A stretch of 6,651 nt of DNA, from positions 1 through 6,651 of the forward strand of contig JAJYAS010000190.1 of assembly GCA_021779415.1 (NCBI GenBank), given 5' to 3'. Each line of letters starts with the position of its first letter. The first letter of the stretch is position 1. Source of the DNA: Bacillota bacterium (GTDB taxonomy: Bacteria; Bacillota_B; Desulfitobacteriia; Desulfitobacteriales; Desulfitobacteriaceae). The notes below the pieces were generated by a model. That model saw only the letters and a list, made by a program, of their open reading frames with translations. It did no database searches and was not told where the DNA came from. Both the position numbers and the translations under genes were made by a program. This document shows, piece by piece, positions 1-3,554 of the stretch.

Positions 1-255
1 CTTCTTTAAGCGTAGGCAAACGAGATAGTAGGCTGAAAGCCGAGAGGTTGAAGTAATTGAGCTCCGAAATACCAAAAACGGGAAGGCTGATGTCGTTGCC
101 AGAACAGAAAGCAATACTGCGGTTAACGTTATGGTAAGGAAACCGCAGCTTCTCCGGGGTCGTAGAAATCAGCATGCTAGACATTGATATTTTACGGGAA
201 CACATGAGATCCTAGAGCTCCTCAGATTCTATTTGAGGTCACTAGCGTTGCATTA
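1..255 (+). ncRNA. Possible structured-RNA fragment (group II intron domain I-like), partial
   Basis: No convincing gene is present. Read on the plus strand the stretch has many GAAA and GAAAGC motifs and several local stems: GGCT-GAA-AGCC at 31-41, a perfect 8-bp stem CTGCGGTT (117-124) with AACCGCAG (141-148), and CCTCA (220-224) with TGAGG (234-238). It is clearly less AT-rich than the 150 bases after it. This layout, and the phrase GGGAACACATGAGAT (196-210), remind me of the 5' domain I of bacterial group II introns. That is recollection, not a match I can prove. The intron-encoded protein and the catalytic domain V are not in the window, so at best it is a truncated end. An open frame on the complement runs from an ATG at 205 off the left edge (68 codons, no known family). 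It could instead be a real partial gene. Confidence 0.3.
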
Positions 256-576
256 AAATAATCTGGTCTTGTCAAAAGGATATATGGATAATTATTCCTA
301 TGGATATATTAATATTATTTGGAACTTTTCCCGATCTGAGGAAGTCAACCACTACCTAAGAGGTAGTTCTTATACACAGTATTTTACAATTATAGGGTTA
401 AGTGTCTAAAATCTTAGTGCTATAGACAAGGTCATCCATCTCTCCAGAAAGTACTCGATTCAAAGTTTCTCCATAGATTCGTTCCGAATCATGTCGCTGA
501 CGTCCTTTTGTAGATTTGCCATTCTTCATATATAGCTTTTGCACAAAGGAGGTGAAGGACTCAAATAAACACGTTA
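256..576. other. AT-rich gap without a recognisable gene
   Basis: No start codon with a usable ribosome binding site leads to a recognisable protein here. There is a 7-bp hairpin, ACTACCT-AAG-AGGTAGT (351-367), with only a weak T-rich tail, and a duplicated GGATATAT (281-288 and 302-309). On the minus strand an open frame spans about 398 to 598, in a different frame from the PIN gene. Its first part, around residues LLITCLFESF, looks like the continuation of the PIN gene after a frameshift. The rest is not PIN-like and I do not recognise it. A strong AGGAGGT-like sequence on the plus strand at 547-553 is followed by no credible frame. Confidence 0.4.
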
Positions 577-891
577 TCAGTAGTCGTTGTATATTGGTTG
601 TTTTGATTTGGTAACGTCAATCCAGAGTTGCCGACCTATCTGAATACGTTCGATATTTTCGAAGTTTAAGAGTGGGGCTAGACCCTCGAAGAATTGATCA
701 ATTTCTTCCTCGGAGTAAATAGTTCCTCTCATGCCCCTTCGACAATTTGCTATGAATTCACATACTACAACTTCAGTAATCACTGGTTCAAATAATGTGG
801 GGATTTGGGCCAGTTCAAGGAGTTTATAATTGGTTCCTCGGGTAAGGAGCGCAGCACAAAGAACGGTCGTATCAAATAGCACCCGATCCAT
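577..891 (-). CDS. PIN-domain protein (toxin-like nuclease), C-terminally truncated
   Basis: Predicted 104 residues from the ATG at 891. PIN domains are metal-dependent ribonucleases, and small ones paired with a DNA-binding partner are VapC-like toxins. Visible features are the N-terminal beta strand VLFDTTVL with the first conserved acid (Asp7), the second acid in the helix VVVCEF (Glu45), and NDY at the very end (Asp103), which may be the third. PIN domains normally run to about 130-140 residues and carry a fourth acidic site near the end. Here a stop follows Tyr104 at once. Another frame continues LLITCLFESF, which is what a PIN helix should look like at that point, so a small indel has probably broken the gene. 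The start at 891 is preferred over ATG 921 because it lies one base after the upstream gene's TGA and has a GGGGA ribosome binding site; the 921 start would overlap that gene by 29 bases. Probably inactive as a nuclease. Confidence 0.7.
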   Translation of the reverse strand: MDRVLFDTTVLCAALLTRGTNYKLLELAQIPTLFEPVITEVVVCEFIANCRRGMRGTIYSEEEIDQFFEGLAPLLNFENIERIQIGRQLWIDVTKSKQPIYNDY

Positions 892-892
892 T

Positions 893-1318
893 TCACAAGT
901 CCCCGAGGTCGTCTTCATCAATTGGGTGTAAACCTTCTCGTTTTGCCCATAACTGTTCGAATATAGCCTCTCTCTTGGCGTCCTGTTCAGCGGTCGTCTT
1001 AAATTGGTCCGCCGGGATCCGATAGTGGCCCCCAGGAAGTTTTATCGCATCTATCTTTTCTGCCTCAATCCAATTGATAACAGCTTGTGTCGATACACCT
1101 AATTTCTTGGCTACCTGTCCAGTCGATAACATTTCGCGGTCAAGTTTAATACTATTAGCAAAGTTTTTTAACATCTCAACCTGTTCCGGATCAAATTCTA
1201 AGGCAGTAACCGTAAGAAGGGACTCGAGAGACTGTCTAATCCGCTTTACCTGACCCTTTTGGACTGATTGAACCAATGCATGAAGAGCCGCTGATTTATC
1301 TTTTGCAAATACTTCCAT
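893..1318 (-). CDS. HTH excisionase/MerR-type DNA-binding protein, probable antitoxin of the PIN gene
   Basis: Predicted 141 residues. Residues about 63-108 form a helix-turn-helix of the excisionase/MerR-like type (HTH_17): the sequence STGQVAKKLGVSTQAVINWI is followed by a GGHYRIP wing, typical of this fold. The N-terminal 60 residues look helical and are not assigned. The C-terminus is acidic (PIDEDDLGD) and could serve as the toxin-binding tail. The gene is the first of a two-gene operon: its TGA is separated by a single base from the ATG of the PIN gene, an arrangement seen in toxin-antitoxin pairs where the DNA-binding partner represses the operon and neutralises the nuclease. The ATG at 1318 is chosen because AGGAGG lies 8 bases upstream; an in-frame GTG at 1327 overlaps that site and is rejected. 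The frame is intact although its partner looks broken. Antitoxin function is inferred from context. Confidence 0.75.
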   Translation of the reverse strand: MEVFAKDKSAALHALVQSVQKGQVKRIRQSLESLLTVTALEFDPEQVEMLKNFANSIKLDREMLSTGQVAKKLGVSTQAVINWIEAEKIDAIKLPGGHYRIPADQFKTTAEQDAKREAIFEQLWAKREGLHPIDEDDLGDL

Positions 1319-1326
1319 GATTAACA

Positions 1327-1332
1327 CCTCCT
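1327..1332 (-). promoter_or_regulatory. Ribosome binding site fixing the HTH gene start
   Basis: AGGAGG on the minus strand, 8 bases before ATG 1318. It shows that translation begins at Met-Glu-Val-Phe and not at the upstream GTG codon at 1327, whose last base lies within this site. Confidence 0.7.
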
Positions 1333-1339
1333 ACAAAAT

Positions 1340-1368
1340 ATTCTAGCCAATTTCTTAAAAATTAGCAA
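1340..1368 (-). promoter_or_regulatory. Candidate sigma-A promoter of the HTH/PIN operon
   Basis: On the minus strand, TTGCTA (1368-1363) and TAGAAT (1345-1340) are spaced by 17 bases, matching -35 and -10 boxes at 4/6 and 5/6 positions. The predicted start, near 1333, falls right at the ribosome binding site, giving an unusually short leader. The true start may therefore differ. The -35 box lies within a tandem repeat that could be an operator. Confidence 0.4.
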
Positions 1369-1396
1369 TAACAGCAATAATAGCAATAATAGCAAA
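1364..1396. repeat. Tandem 9-bp repeats upstream of the HTH gene
   Basis: Three consecutive 9-mers (AGCAATAAC, AGCAATAAT, AGCAATAAT) are followed by a partial fourth, AGCAAA. They overlap the candidate -35 box of the HTH/PIN operon. This placement fits iteron-like binding sites for autoregulation by the HTH protein, but a simple slippage repeat is equally possible. Confidence 0.6.
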
Positions 1397-1405
1397 AGGT
1401 TATCA

Positions 1406-1510
1406 GTGCCTGACACCAACTTATTAACTTTTGTTGTATCGTTGAACATGCCATAGTACTTATTATAGGGTGATGCTAAGAAAACCTCCTGAGAATGTCA
1501 GGGGGTTTCG
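1406..1510 (+). repeat. Dispersed repeat, copy A (direct repeat of 6525-6651)
   Basis: A 105-base element that starts with the near-palindrome GTGCCTGACAC, runs through ACTTATTA and TTGTATCGTT, and ends with a hairpin (1482-1508) and GTTTCG. The second copy at 6525-6651 is in the same orientation. Positions 1445-1505 here are identical to the corresponding part of copy B. Copy A lacks about 22 bases of the tandem ACTTAT and TTGTATCGT units in the middle. No frame is encoded. Palindromes of the GTGYCTGACAC type are, from memory, often scattered in Firmicute genomes and may be mobilised by REP-associated (Y1-type) transposases. No transposase is present here. Confidence 0.85.
1482..1508 (-). 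terminator. Terminator-like hairpin inside repeat copy A
   Basis: An 11-bp stem AAACCTCCTGA / TCAGGGGGTTT with one G-T wobble and a 5-base loop. On the minus strand it is followed by TTTTCTT, so it would stop minus-strand transcription before it reaches the HTH/PIN operon. In the plus direction the tail is only TTTCG. The same hairpin is part of copy B, so it may belong to the mobile element rather than to a local gene. Confidence 0.5.
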
Positions 1511-1610
1511 CATTGGGCTCCCCCGGGGTCGTACCATTGAACGATGGAAAACAATTCTAATAATTTCCACGTGACATAATGCCTATTAAGTAGTATTTAA
1601 AGGCGAACAG

Positions 1611-1636
1611 CGAAAATGCCCCGGTTTCCCAGGGCA
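1611..1636 (-). terminator. Rho-independent terminator of the HEPN gene
   Basis: On the minus strand, directly after the HEPN stop codon, TGCCCTGG-GAAA-CCGGGGCA forms an 8-bp stem with one T-G wobble and a stable GNRA-type tetraloop, followed by TTTTCGC. Position right after the stop, stem and tail agree with intrinsic termination. Confidence 0.8.
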
Positions 1637-1934
1637 TCACTTAGCGCTCTCTAATATATAGTTTTTAATTCGTTTGGCACTCTCGATTGCCATTTTTGTA
1701 TCTTCTTCGGTAACATCAATATGAAAGGGATATCTTACTTGTACCCCGTAGTCAGTTAAATTTATACAATCATCCTCTAGGATTGATAAATTGGGATTTA
1801 TAGAAGGAACATTTCTTATTGAGAATAAGTAGGTCATGTGTCTTAAGTAGTTCCCCGCCATTTAAGGCGATAAAGCCTTTGAGGTATTTTTCTGCTGACT
1901 ACTGACAGTGATAGCAGATAATCTCTAGGGGAGC
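1637..1934 (-). pseudogene. HEPN-domain protein, broken by a stop codon and a frameshift
   Basis: The 74-codon frame beginning at 1861 covers only the C-terminal half of a HEPN domain: ILEDDC, LTDYGVQVRYP, then a helix ending KRIKNYILE. Upstream in another frame the missing half can be read: ICYHCQ, a TAG codon (1901-1899), SAEKYLKGF, then LLKTHDLLIL. Families of this type read CQQ-SAEKYLK, so TAG is most simply a CAG-to-TAG change. Around 1803-1808 one extra base shifts the frame from THDLLILNKKC into SINPNLSILEDDC. Before ICYHC the reading becomes uncertain, with a possible further frameshift near 1934; no proper N-terminus is left. HEPN proteins pair with minimal nucleotidyltransferases (MNT/HEPN toxin-antitoxin systems), and some are RNases. 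No nucleotidyltransferase is seen next to it. Its terminator (1611-1636) is still intact. The start at 1861 is almost certainly not a real gene start. Confidence 0.82.
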
Positions 1935-1987
1935 AATTTGGTAATAAATTCCAGATGAAGTCGTAGACCTATCCGCAAGCAGTGTCC

Positions 1988-2008
1988 CAGTGTCTGACAC
2001 CAACTTAT
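1988..2008 (+). repeat. Short relative of the dispersed repeat's left end
   Basis: Twenty of 21 bases match the start of copy A (1404-1424), beginning with CAG and the palindrome GTGTCTGACAC (1990-2000, perfect around a central T), then CAACTTAT. It lies where the 5' end of the HEPN gene would be expected, so an insertion or rearrangement involving this repeat may have removed that end. Confidence 0.65.
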
Positions 2009-2042
2009 CAAGGAATATAAGCATGAATGGATGAATGCCGTA

Positions 2043-2071
2043 TTGCTTTTGTACGCACAATGGCATATGAT
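2043..2071 (+). promoter_or_regulatory. Candidate promoter of the RelB/RelE-type operon
   Basis: TTGCTT (2043-2048) and TATGAT (2066-2071) are separated by 17 bases; the -10 box matches 5/6 and the -35 box 3/6. An alternative is TTGTAC (2049-2054) with TAGTAT (2071-2076), spacing 16. Either gives a leader of about 20 bases before the antitoxin. This argues that the longer frame starting at 2031 is not used, since that start would lie upstream of transcription. Confidence 0.35.
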
Positions 2072-2099
2072 AGTATCAGAAAGAAAGGAAGTTGATCTC

Positions 2100-2405
2100 A
2101 TGGTAAAATCAACGAATCTTTATGTGCGAATTGAACCAGATGTGAAAGAACAGGCAGAAAAAGTGTTTGATGGTCTGGGAATTTCAATGTCAAATGCAGT
2201 AGGGCTTTTCTTAAAGCAAGTAGTAATTAATCAGGCGATACCTTTTGAATTAACGTTAGCACCGGCTAAAATTAAATCTGTCGATACCATGACAGTGACG
2301 GAATTTAATACGGAGTTAGAGAACGGGTATGCAGATTATTTGGCAGGCAAAGGTCGTCCTATTAAAGAAGTATTTTCTGACATTCGAAAAGGATTGCCTA
2401 CATGA
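2100..2405 (+). CDS. RelB/DinJ-family antitoxin
   Basis: Predicted 101 residues. The N-terminal 45 residues match the RelB/DinJ ribbon-helix-helix pattern: a basic beta strand NLYVRIEPDV followed by two helices (KEQAEKVFDGLGIS and SNAVGLFLKQVV), then the family-typical IPFEL. The C-terminal part, about residues 65-100, is the likely toxin-binding segment. In this family the protein dimerises, binds the operon promoter and blocks the toxin. The ATG at 2100 is chosen because AAAGGAAG lies just upstream and the RHH strand starts immediately after it; the in-frame ATG at 2031 would add 23 residues with no family resemblance. The last codons overlap the toxin start as ATGA, implying translational coupling. 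No defects are visible. Confidence 0.88.
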   Translation: MVKSTNLYVRIEPDVKEQAEKVFDGLGISMSNAVGLFLKQVVINQAIPFELTLAPAKIKSVDTMTVTEFNTELENGYADYLAGKGRPIKEVFSDIRKGLPT

Positions 2406-2716
2406 GACATTACGAGATAATTATTACGCCTGCTGCGGAAAATGATCTGGAGGAGATTTTCAGGTATATTGCTACTGAATTATTAGATCCGCAAACAGCA
2501 ACTAACCTGTGTGATAAAATTGAACAGGAAATCTTAAAGTTGGACACCATGTCAGACAGGCATCCCCCATACAAGAAAGAACCTTGGTTTTCGAGAGGAC
2601 TGAGATTCTTCCCCGTTGGTAATTTTCTCGTTTTTTACATTAACAGAGAGTCCGATTGTACGGTGCATGTTCTTCGTGTGATGTATGGTGGGAGAAATGT
2701 GGAAGAACAATTATAA
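2402..2716 (+). CDS. RelE/ParE-superfamily toxin
   Basis: Predicted 104 residues, normal for the family. It opens with the beta strand YEIIITPAAENDLEEIFRYI, where the residues AENDLEEI mark the first ParE/RelE helix. A second helix (TATNLCDKIEQEILKL) follows, and the C-terminal sheet carries GLRFFPVGNFLVFY and then VHVLRVMYGGRN. The GNFLVFY and RVMYGGR blocks are the conserved C-terminal signature. RelE members cleave ribosome-bound mRNA and ParE members poison gyrase; the sequence does not tell me which applies here. It overlaps the antitoxin by four bases (ATGA), the classic arrangement with antitoxin first. The frame looks intact, unlike the two toxin-like genes to its left. Confidence 0.88.
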   Translation: MRHYEIIITPAAENDLEEIFRYIATELLDPQTATNLCDKIEQEILKLDTMSDRHPPYKKEPWFSRGLRFFPVGNFLVFYINRESDCTVHVLRVMYGGRNVEEQL

Positions 2717-2807
2717 TTCAAAGTTGAGAGGGGTTAATTTTGATGATATCAGCATGATTTTAAGGAATTCCCCATGCTCAATGGCTGTCCTATTTATTGG
2801 AAAATTG

Positions 2808-2816
2808 TGATATAAT
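2808..2816 (+). promoter_or_regulatory. Extended -10 promoter of the type I toxin mRNA
   Basis: TGATATAAT is a perfect extended -10 element (TGn plus TATAAT). No good -35 box is found at 16-18 bases, which an extended -10 can tolerate. Predicted transcription start is near 2822-2823, so the RNA would begin at or just before GTACAA, the sequence that pairs with the 3' end of the same RNA. Confidence 0.75.
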
Positions 2817-2860
2817 CAGGCCGTACAATTGCATAGCGAGGTGGGCGGCTAAATCCCTGG

Positions 2861-2972
2861 AAGGGGGTGAGGCCATGACTGTTTATGAAGCGATGATGAT
2901 GGCAATCTCTTTTGCTACTTTGGTAGTGTTAATAGTTAAAGGAATGAATAGGAGCAAGTAGCCCACCCCTTT
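2861..2972 (+). promoter_or_regulatory. Ribosome binding site sequestered by bases after the toxin stop codon
   Basis: The toxin's Shine-Dalgarno region AAGGGGGTG-A-GGC (2861-2873) can pair with GCC-CACCCCTTT (2961-2972) over 12 base pairs, with one G-U wobble and one bulged A. The partner starts at the last base of the toxin stop codon, so the whole coding region becomes the loop. The pairing would block ribosome entry until the RNA is refolded or processed. It resembles the masked ribosome binding sites described for Bacillus type I toxins. The pairing is read directly from sequence; its use in the cell is inference. Confidence 0.65.
2875..2961 (+). CDS. Holin-like small hydrophobic type I toxin (28 residues)
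   Basis: The protein begins MTVYEAMMMAISF and ends GMNRSK. MTVYEA followed by a single hydrophobic helix (about residues 7-21) and a short basic tail is the signature of the putative holin-like toxin family (Hol_Tox), related to TxpA and the Bsr toxins of Bacillus. These insert into the cytoplasmic membrane and disturb it or the cell envelope. The start is set by a strong GGGGGTGA ribosome binding site 5-10 bases upstream. The gene is too short for common length cut-offs. Its setting, with its own extended -10 promoter, a masked ribosome binding site, an antisense promoter from the other side and a terminator, supports a genuine type I toxin rather than chance. The member is slightly short for the family, with a helix of about 15-16 residues. 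Confidence 0.85.
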   Translation: MTVYEAMMMAISFATLVVLIVKGMNRSK

Positions 2973-3067
2973 GCCCAAGGGAGCTTCTTGCTCTTCACAC
3001 GGTGCCGCCCATAGCGGCTAGTTGTACAGCCGGGATGTTTGTGCATTCCGGCTTTTATATACTTGCC
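2952..3067 (-). ncRNA. Antisense RNA, antitoxin of the holin-like toxin
   Basis: A strong minus-strand promoter downstream of the toxin would start an RNA near 3067. It runs into the toxin gene, convergent with the toxin mRNA and complementary to its 3' third, including the terminator, the end-pairing region and the CCCACCCC stretch that masks the ribosome binding site. In TxpA/Bsr-type systems such an RNA pairs with the toxin mRNA 3' region and triggers its cleavage. The 3' end is uncertain: a hairpin GAGCAAG / CTTGCTC (2987-2993 with 2952-2958) with only a weak pyrimidine tail is my guess, so the RNA could be longer. Confidence 0.65.
3028..3060 (+). terminator. Rho-independent terminator of the toxin mRNA
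   Basis: AGCCGGGATG (3028-3037) and CATTCCGGCT (3044-3053) make a 10-bp stem with one G-T wobble and a 6-base loop, followed by TTTTATAT. It is the strongest plus-strand terminator in the window and ends the toxin transcript. It also lies within the predicted antisense RNA, where the same hairpin would form near the 5' end. Confidence 0.88.
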
Positions 3068-3073
3068 ACTTTT

Positions 3074-3102
3074 ATTATATTGCATTCAGGTATGGTATTC
3101 AA
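3074..3102 (-). promoter_or_regulatory. Promoter of the antisense antitoxin RNA
   Basis: On the minus strand, TTGAAT (3102-3097) and a perfect TATAAT (3079-3074) are separated by exactly 17 bases. No protein-coding frame follows on that strand, so the product is most likely an RNA aimed at the toxin mRNA. It matches consensus better than the other sigma-A-type promoters in the window, as expected for an antitoxin RNA made in excess. Confidence 0.8.
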
Positions 3103-3140
3103 GATTACCTAATGCACACAACGGGAAACTATTTTTAAAA

Positions 3141-3210
3141 CCCCCCTGAAAGTCGCTAAAGTGACTGCCTCCTGTCTACTTGACAGGGGGCAGTTCATCC
3201 TTTAAATGAA
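3141..3210. repeat. Cluster of three hairpins, possible insertion-element relic
   Basis: Three stems lie in a row. AGTCGC-TAAA-GTGACT (3151-3166) has one wobble. A 13-bp stem ACTGCCTCCTGTC / GACAGGGGGCAGT (3164-3176 with 3182-3194) has one wobble and a 5-base loop. GTTCAT / ATGAAC (3193-3198 with 3206-3211) follows. The first and third overlap the ends of the central stem by a few bases, so all three could not form fully at once. The main stem shares the CCTCCTG...CAGGGGG core with the hairpin in repeats A and B. There is no T-run, so it is a poor terminator. It may be the end of a lost insertion sequence or a palindromic element. Confidence 0.55.
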
Positions 3211-3440
3211 CCCAGCATAAGTCTGATTTGGCCAGCTACTTAGGTTCGTACACCTTAAAAGTTGGATATAAAAATTGCAGAAGGATTATGTAAGATTTGA
3301 GTTGAAGCATCGGCAGATATGCGGTACATGGGTAACTTTGCATAGGTTAAGTTGACTAGTTCCTCAGTCAAAATACTAGCAATTAGTTATTAAGGCTAGG
3401 TATTAGTGGCCTCGCGGTATATTTCTGAATATTCGGTATT
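3211..3440 (+). promoter_or_regulatory. Intergenic control region with a candidate activator-binding dyad (3352-3371)
   Basis: No gene is seen. TTGACT (3352-3357) and AGTCAA (3366-3371) form a perfect 6-bp inverted repeat with an 8-base spacer, centred about 106 bases upstream of the predicted sigma-54 start. Sigma-54 activators bind dyads at roughly this distance, so it is the best candidate upstream activating site. ACTAG occurs at 3355-3359 and 3375-3379 as a direct repeat. GCAT / ATGC (3307-3310 with 3319-3322) is a weaker dyad. The activator gene is not in the window. Confidence 0.35.
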
Positions 3441-3506
3441 GTGGCACAACTATTGCTTCTAATATTTATATTAGAAGCAGGAAGGGGGTGCCACATTTTT
3501 TATTTT
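3441..3506 (+). terminator. Two-tier inverted repeat with T-run overlapping the sigma-54 promoter
   Basis: The outer arms GTGGCAC (3441-3447) and GTGCCAC (3488-3494) enclose a perfect 10-bp inner stem GCTTCTAATA (3455-3464) / TATTAGAAGC (3469-3478) with a TTTA loop, followed by ATTTTTTATTTT. RNA entering from upstream could fold into this and terminate. RNA starting at the sigma-54 promoter lacks the left arms and would escape. The inner palindrome covers the -12 box and the start site, so it could equally be a repressor operator. Confidence 0.5.
3442..3457 (+). promoter_or_regulatory. Sigma-54 (-24/-12) promoter of the transporter/ligase operon
   Basis: TGGCAC (3442-3447), five bases, then TTGCT (3453-3457) fit the sigma-54 consensus TGGCAC-R-N4-TTGCW at every defined position, with the required spacing between the GG and GC pairs. 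Predicted start is near 3468, giving a leader of about 87 bases. Transcription would depend on an ATP-driven enhancer-binding activator, so the operon is probably induced by its substrate or a related signal. Confidence 0.8.
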
Positions 3507-3554
3507 GTAGCAAAGGTTTAAACGTTAAAGATTTATGGAGGAGGGATTGTTAGC

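Larger units (their letters stand above)
2822..3060 (+). other. Type I toxin mRNA with long-range self-pairing
   Basis: The transcript predicted from the promoter and terminator is about 235 bases and codes only for the 28-residue toxin. Two end-to-end pairings are visible. GTACAATTG (2823-2831) pairs with TAGTTGTAC (3019-3027), with two wobbles. TGGGCGGC (2842-2849) pairs with GCCGCCCA (3004-3011), all Watson-Crick. Such folding of the 5' end onto the 3' end is known for type I toxin mRNAs, where it makes the primary transcript long-lived but poorly translated. A third pairing covers the ribosome binding site and is listed separately. Confidence 0.65.

Noticed and set aside
154..164. Shared 11-mer CCGGGGTCGTA with 1523-1533
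   Set aside because: The flanking bases do not match, so it is best explained as chance or a minor coincidence and not as a second repeat family.
1..205. Open frame on the minus strand from ATG 205 running off the left edge
   Set aside because: No family recognised and no well-placed ribosome binding site; the plus strand shows RNA-like structure that explains it at least as well. Kept only as an alternative in the region entry.
545..600. Strong AAAGGAGGTG on the plus strand as a gene start
   Set aside because: Only a frame of about 20 codons could follow, with poor spacing and no recognisable product.
892..921. Upstream start (ATG 921) for the PIN gene
   Set aside because: It would overlap the HTH gene by 29 bases and lacks a close ribosome binding site, while ATG 891 has GGGGA upstream and begins exactly at the PIN first strand.
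1364..1396. CRISPR-like array
   Set aside because: Units of 9 bases without spacers; far too short and contiguous for CRISPR.
2031..2099. N-terminal extension of the RelB-type antitoxin
   Set aside because: The 23 extra residues resemble nothing in the family, contain the likely promoter and have no ribosome binding site; ATG 2100 has both features of a real start.
3352..3379. TTGACT as the -35 box of a sigma-A promoter
   Set aside because: The sequence 16-17 bases downstream (TACTAG or ACTAGC) is a poor -10 box, and the perfect sigma-54 promoter nearby explains operon expression better.
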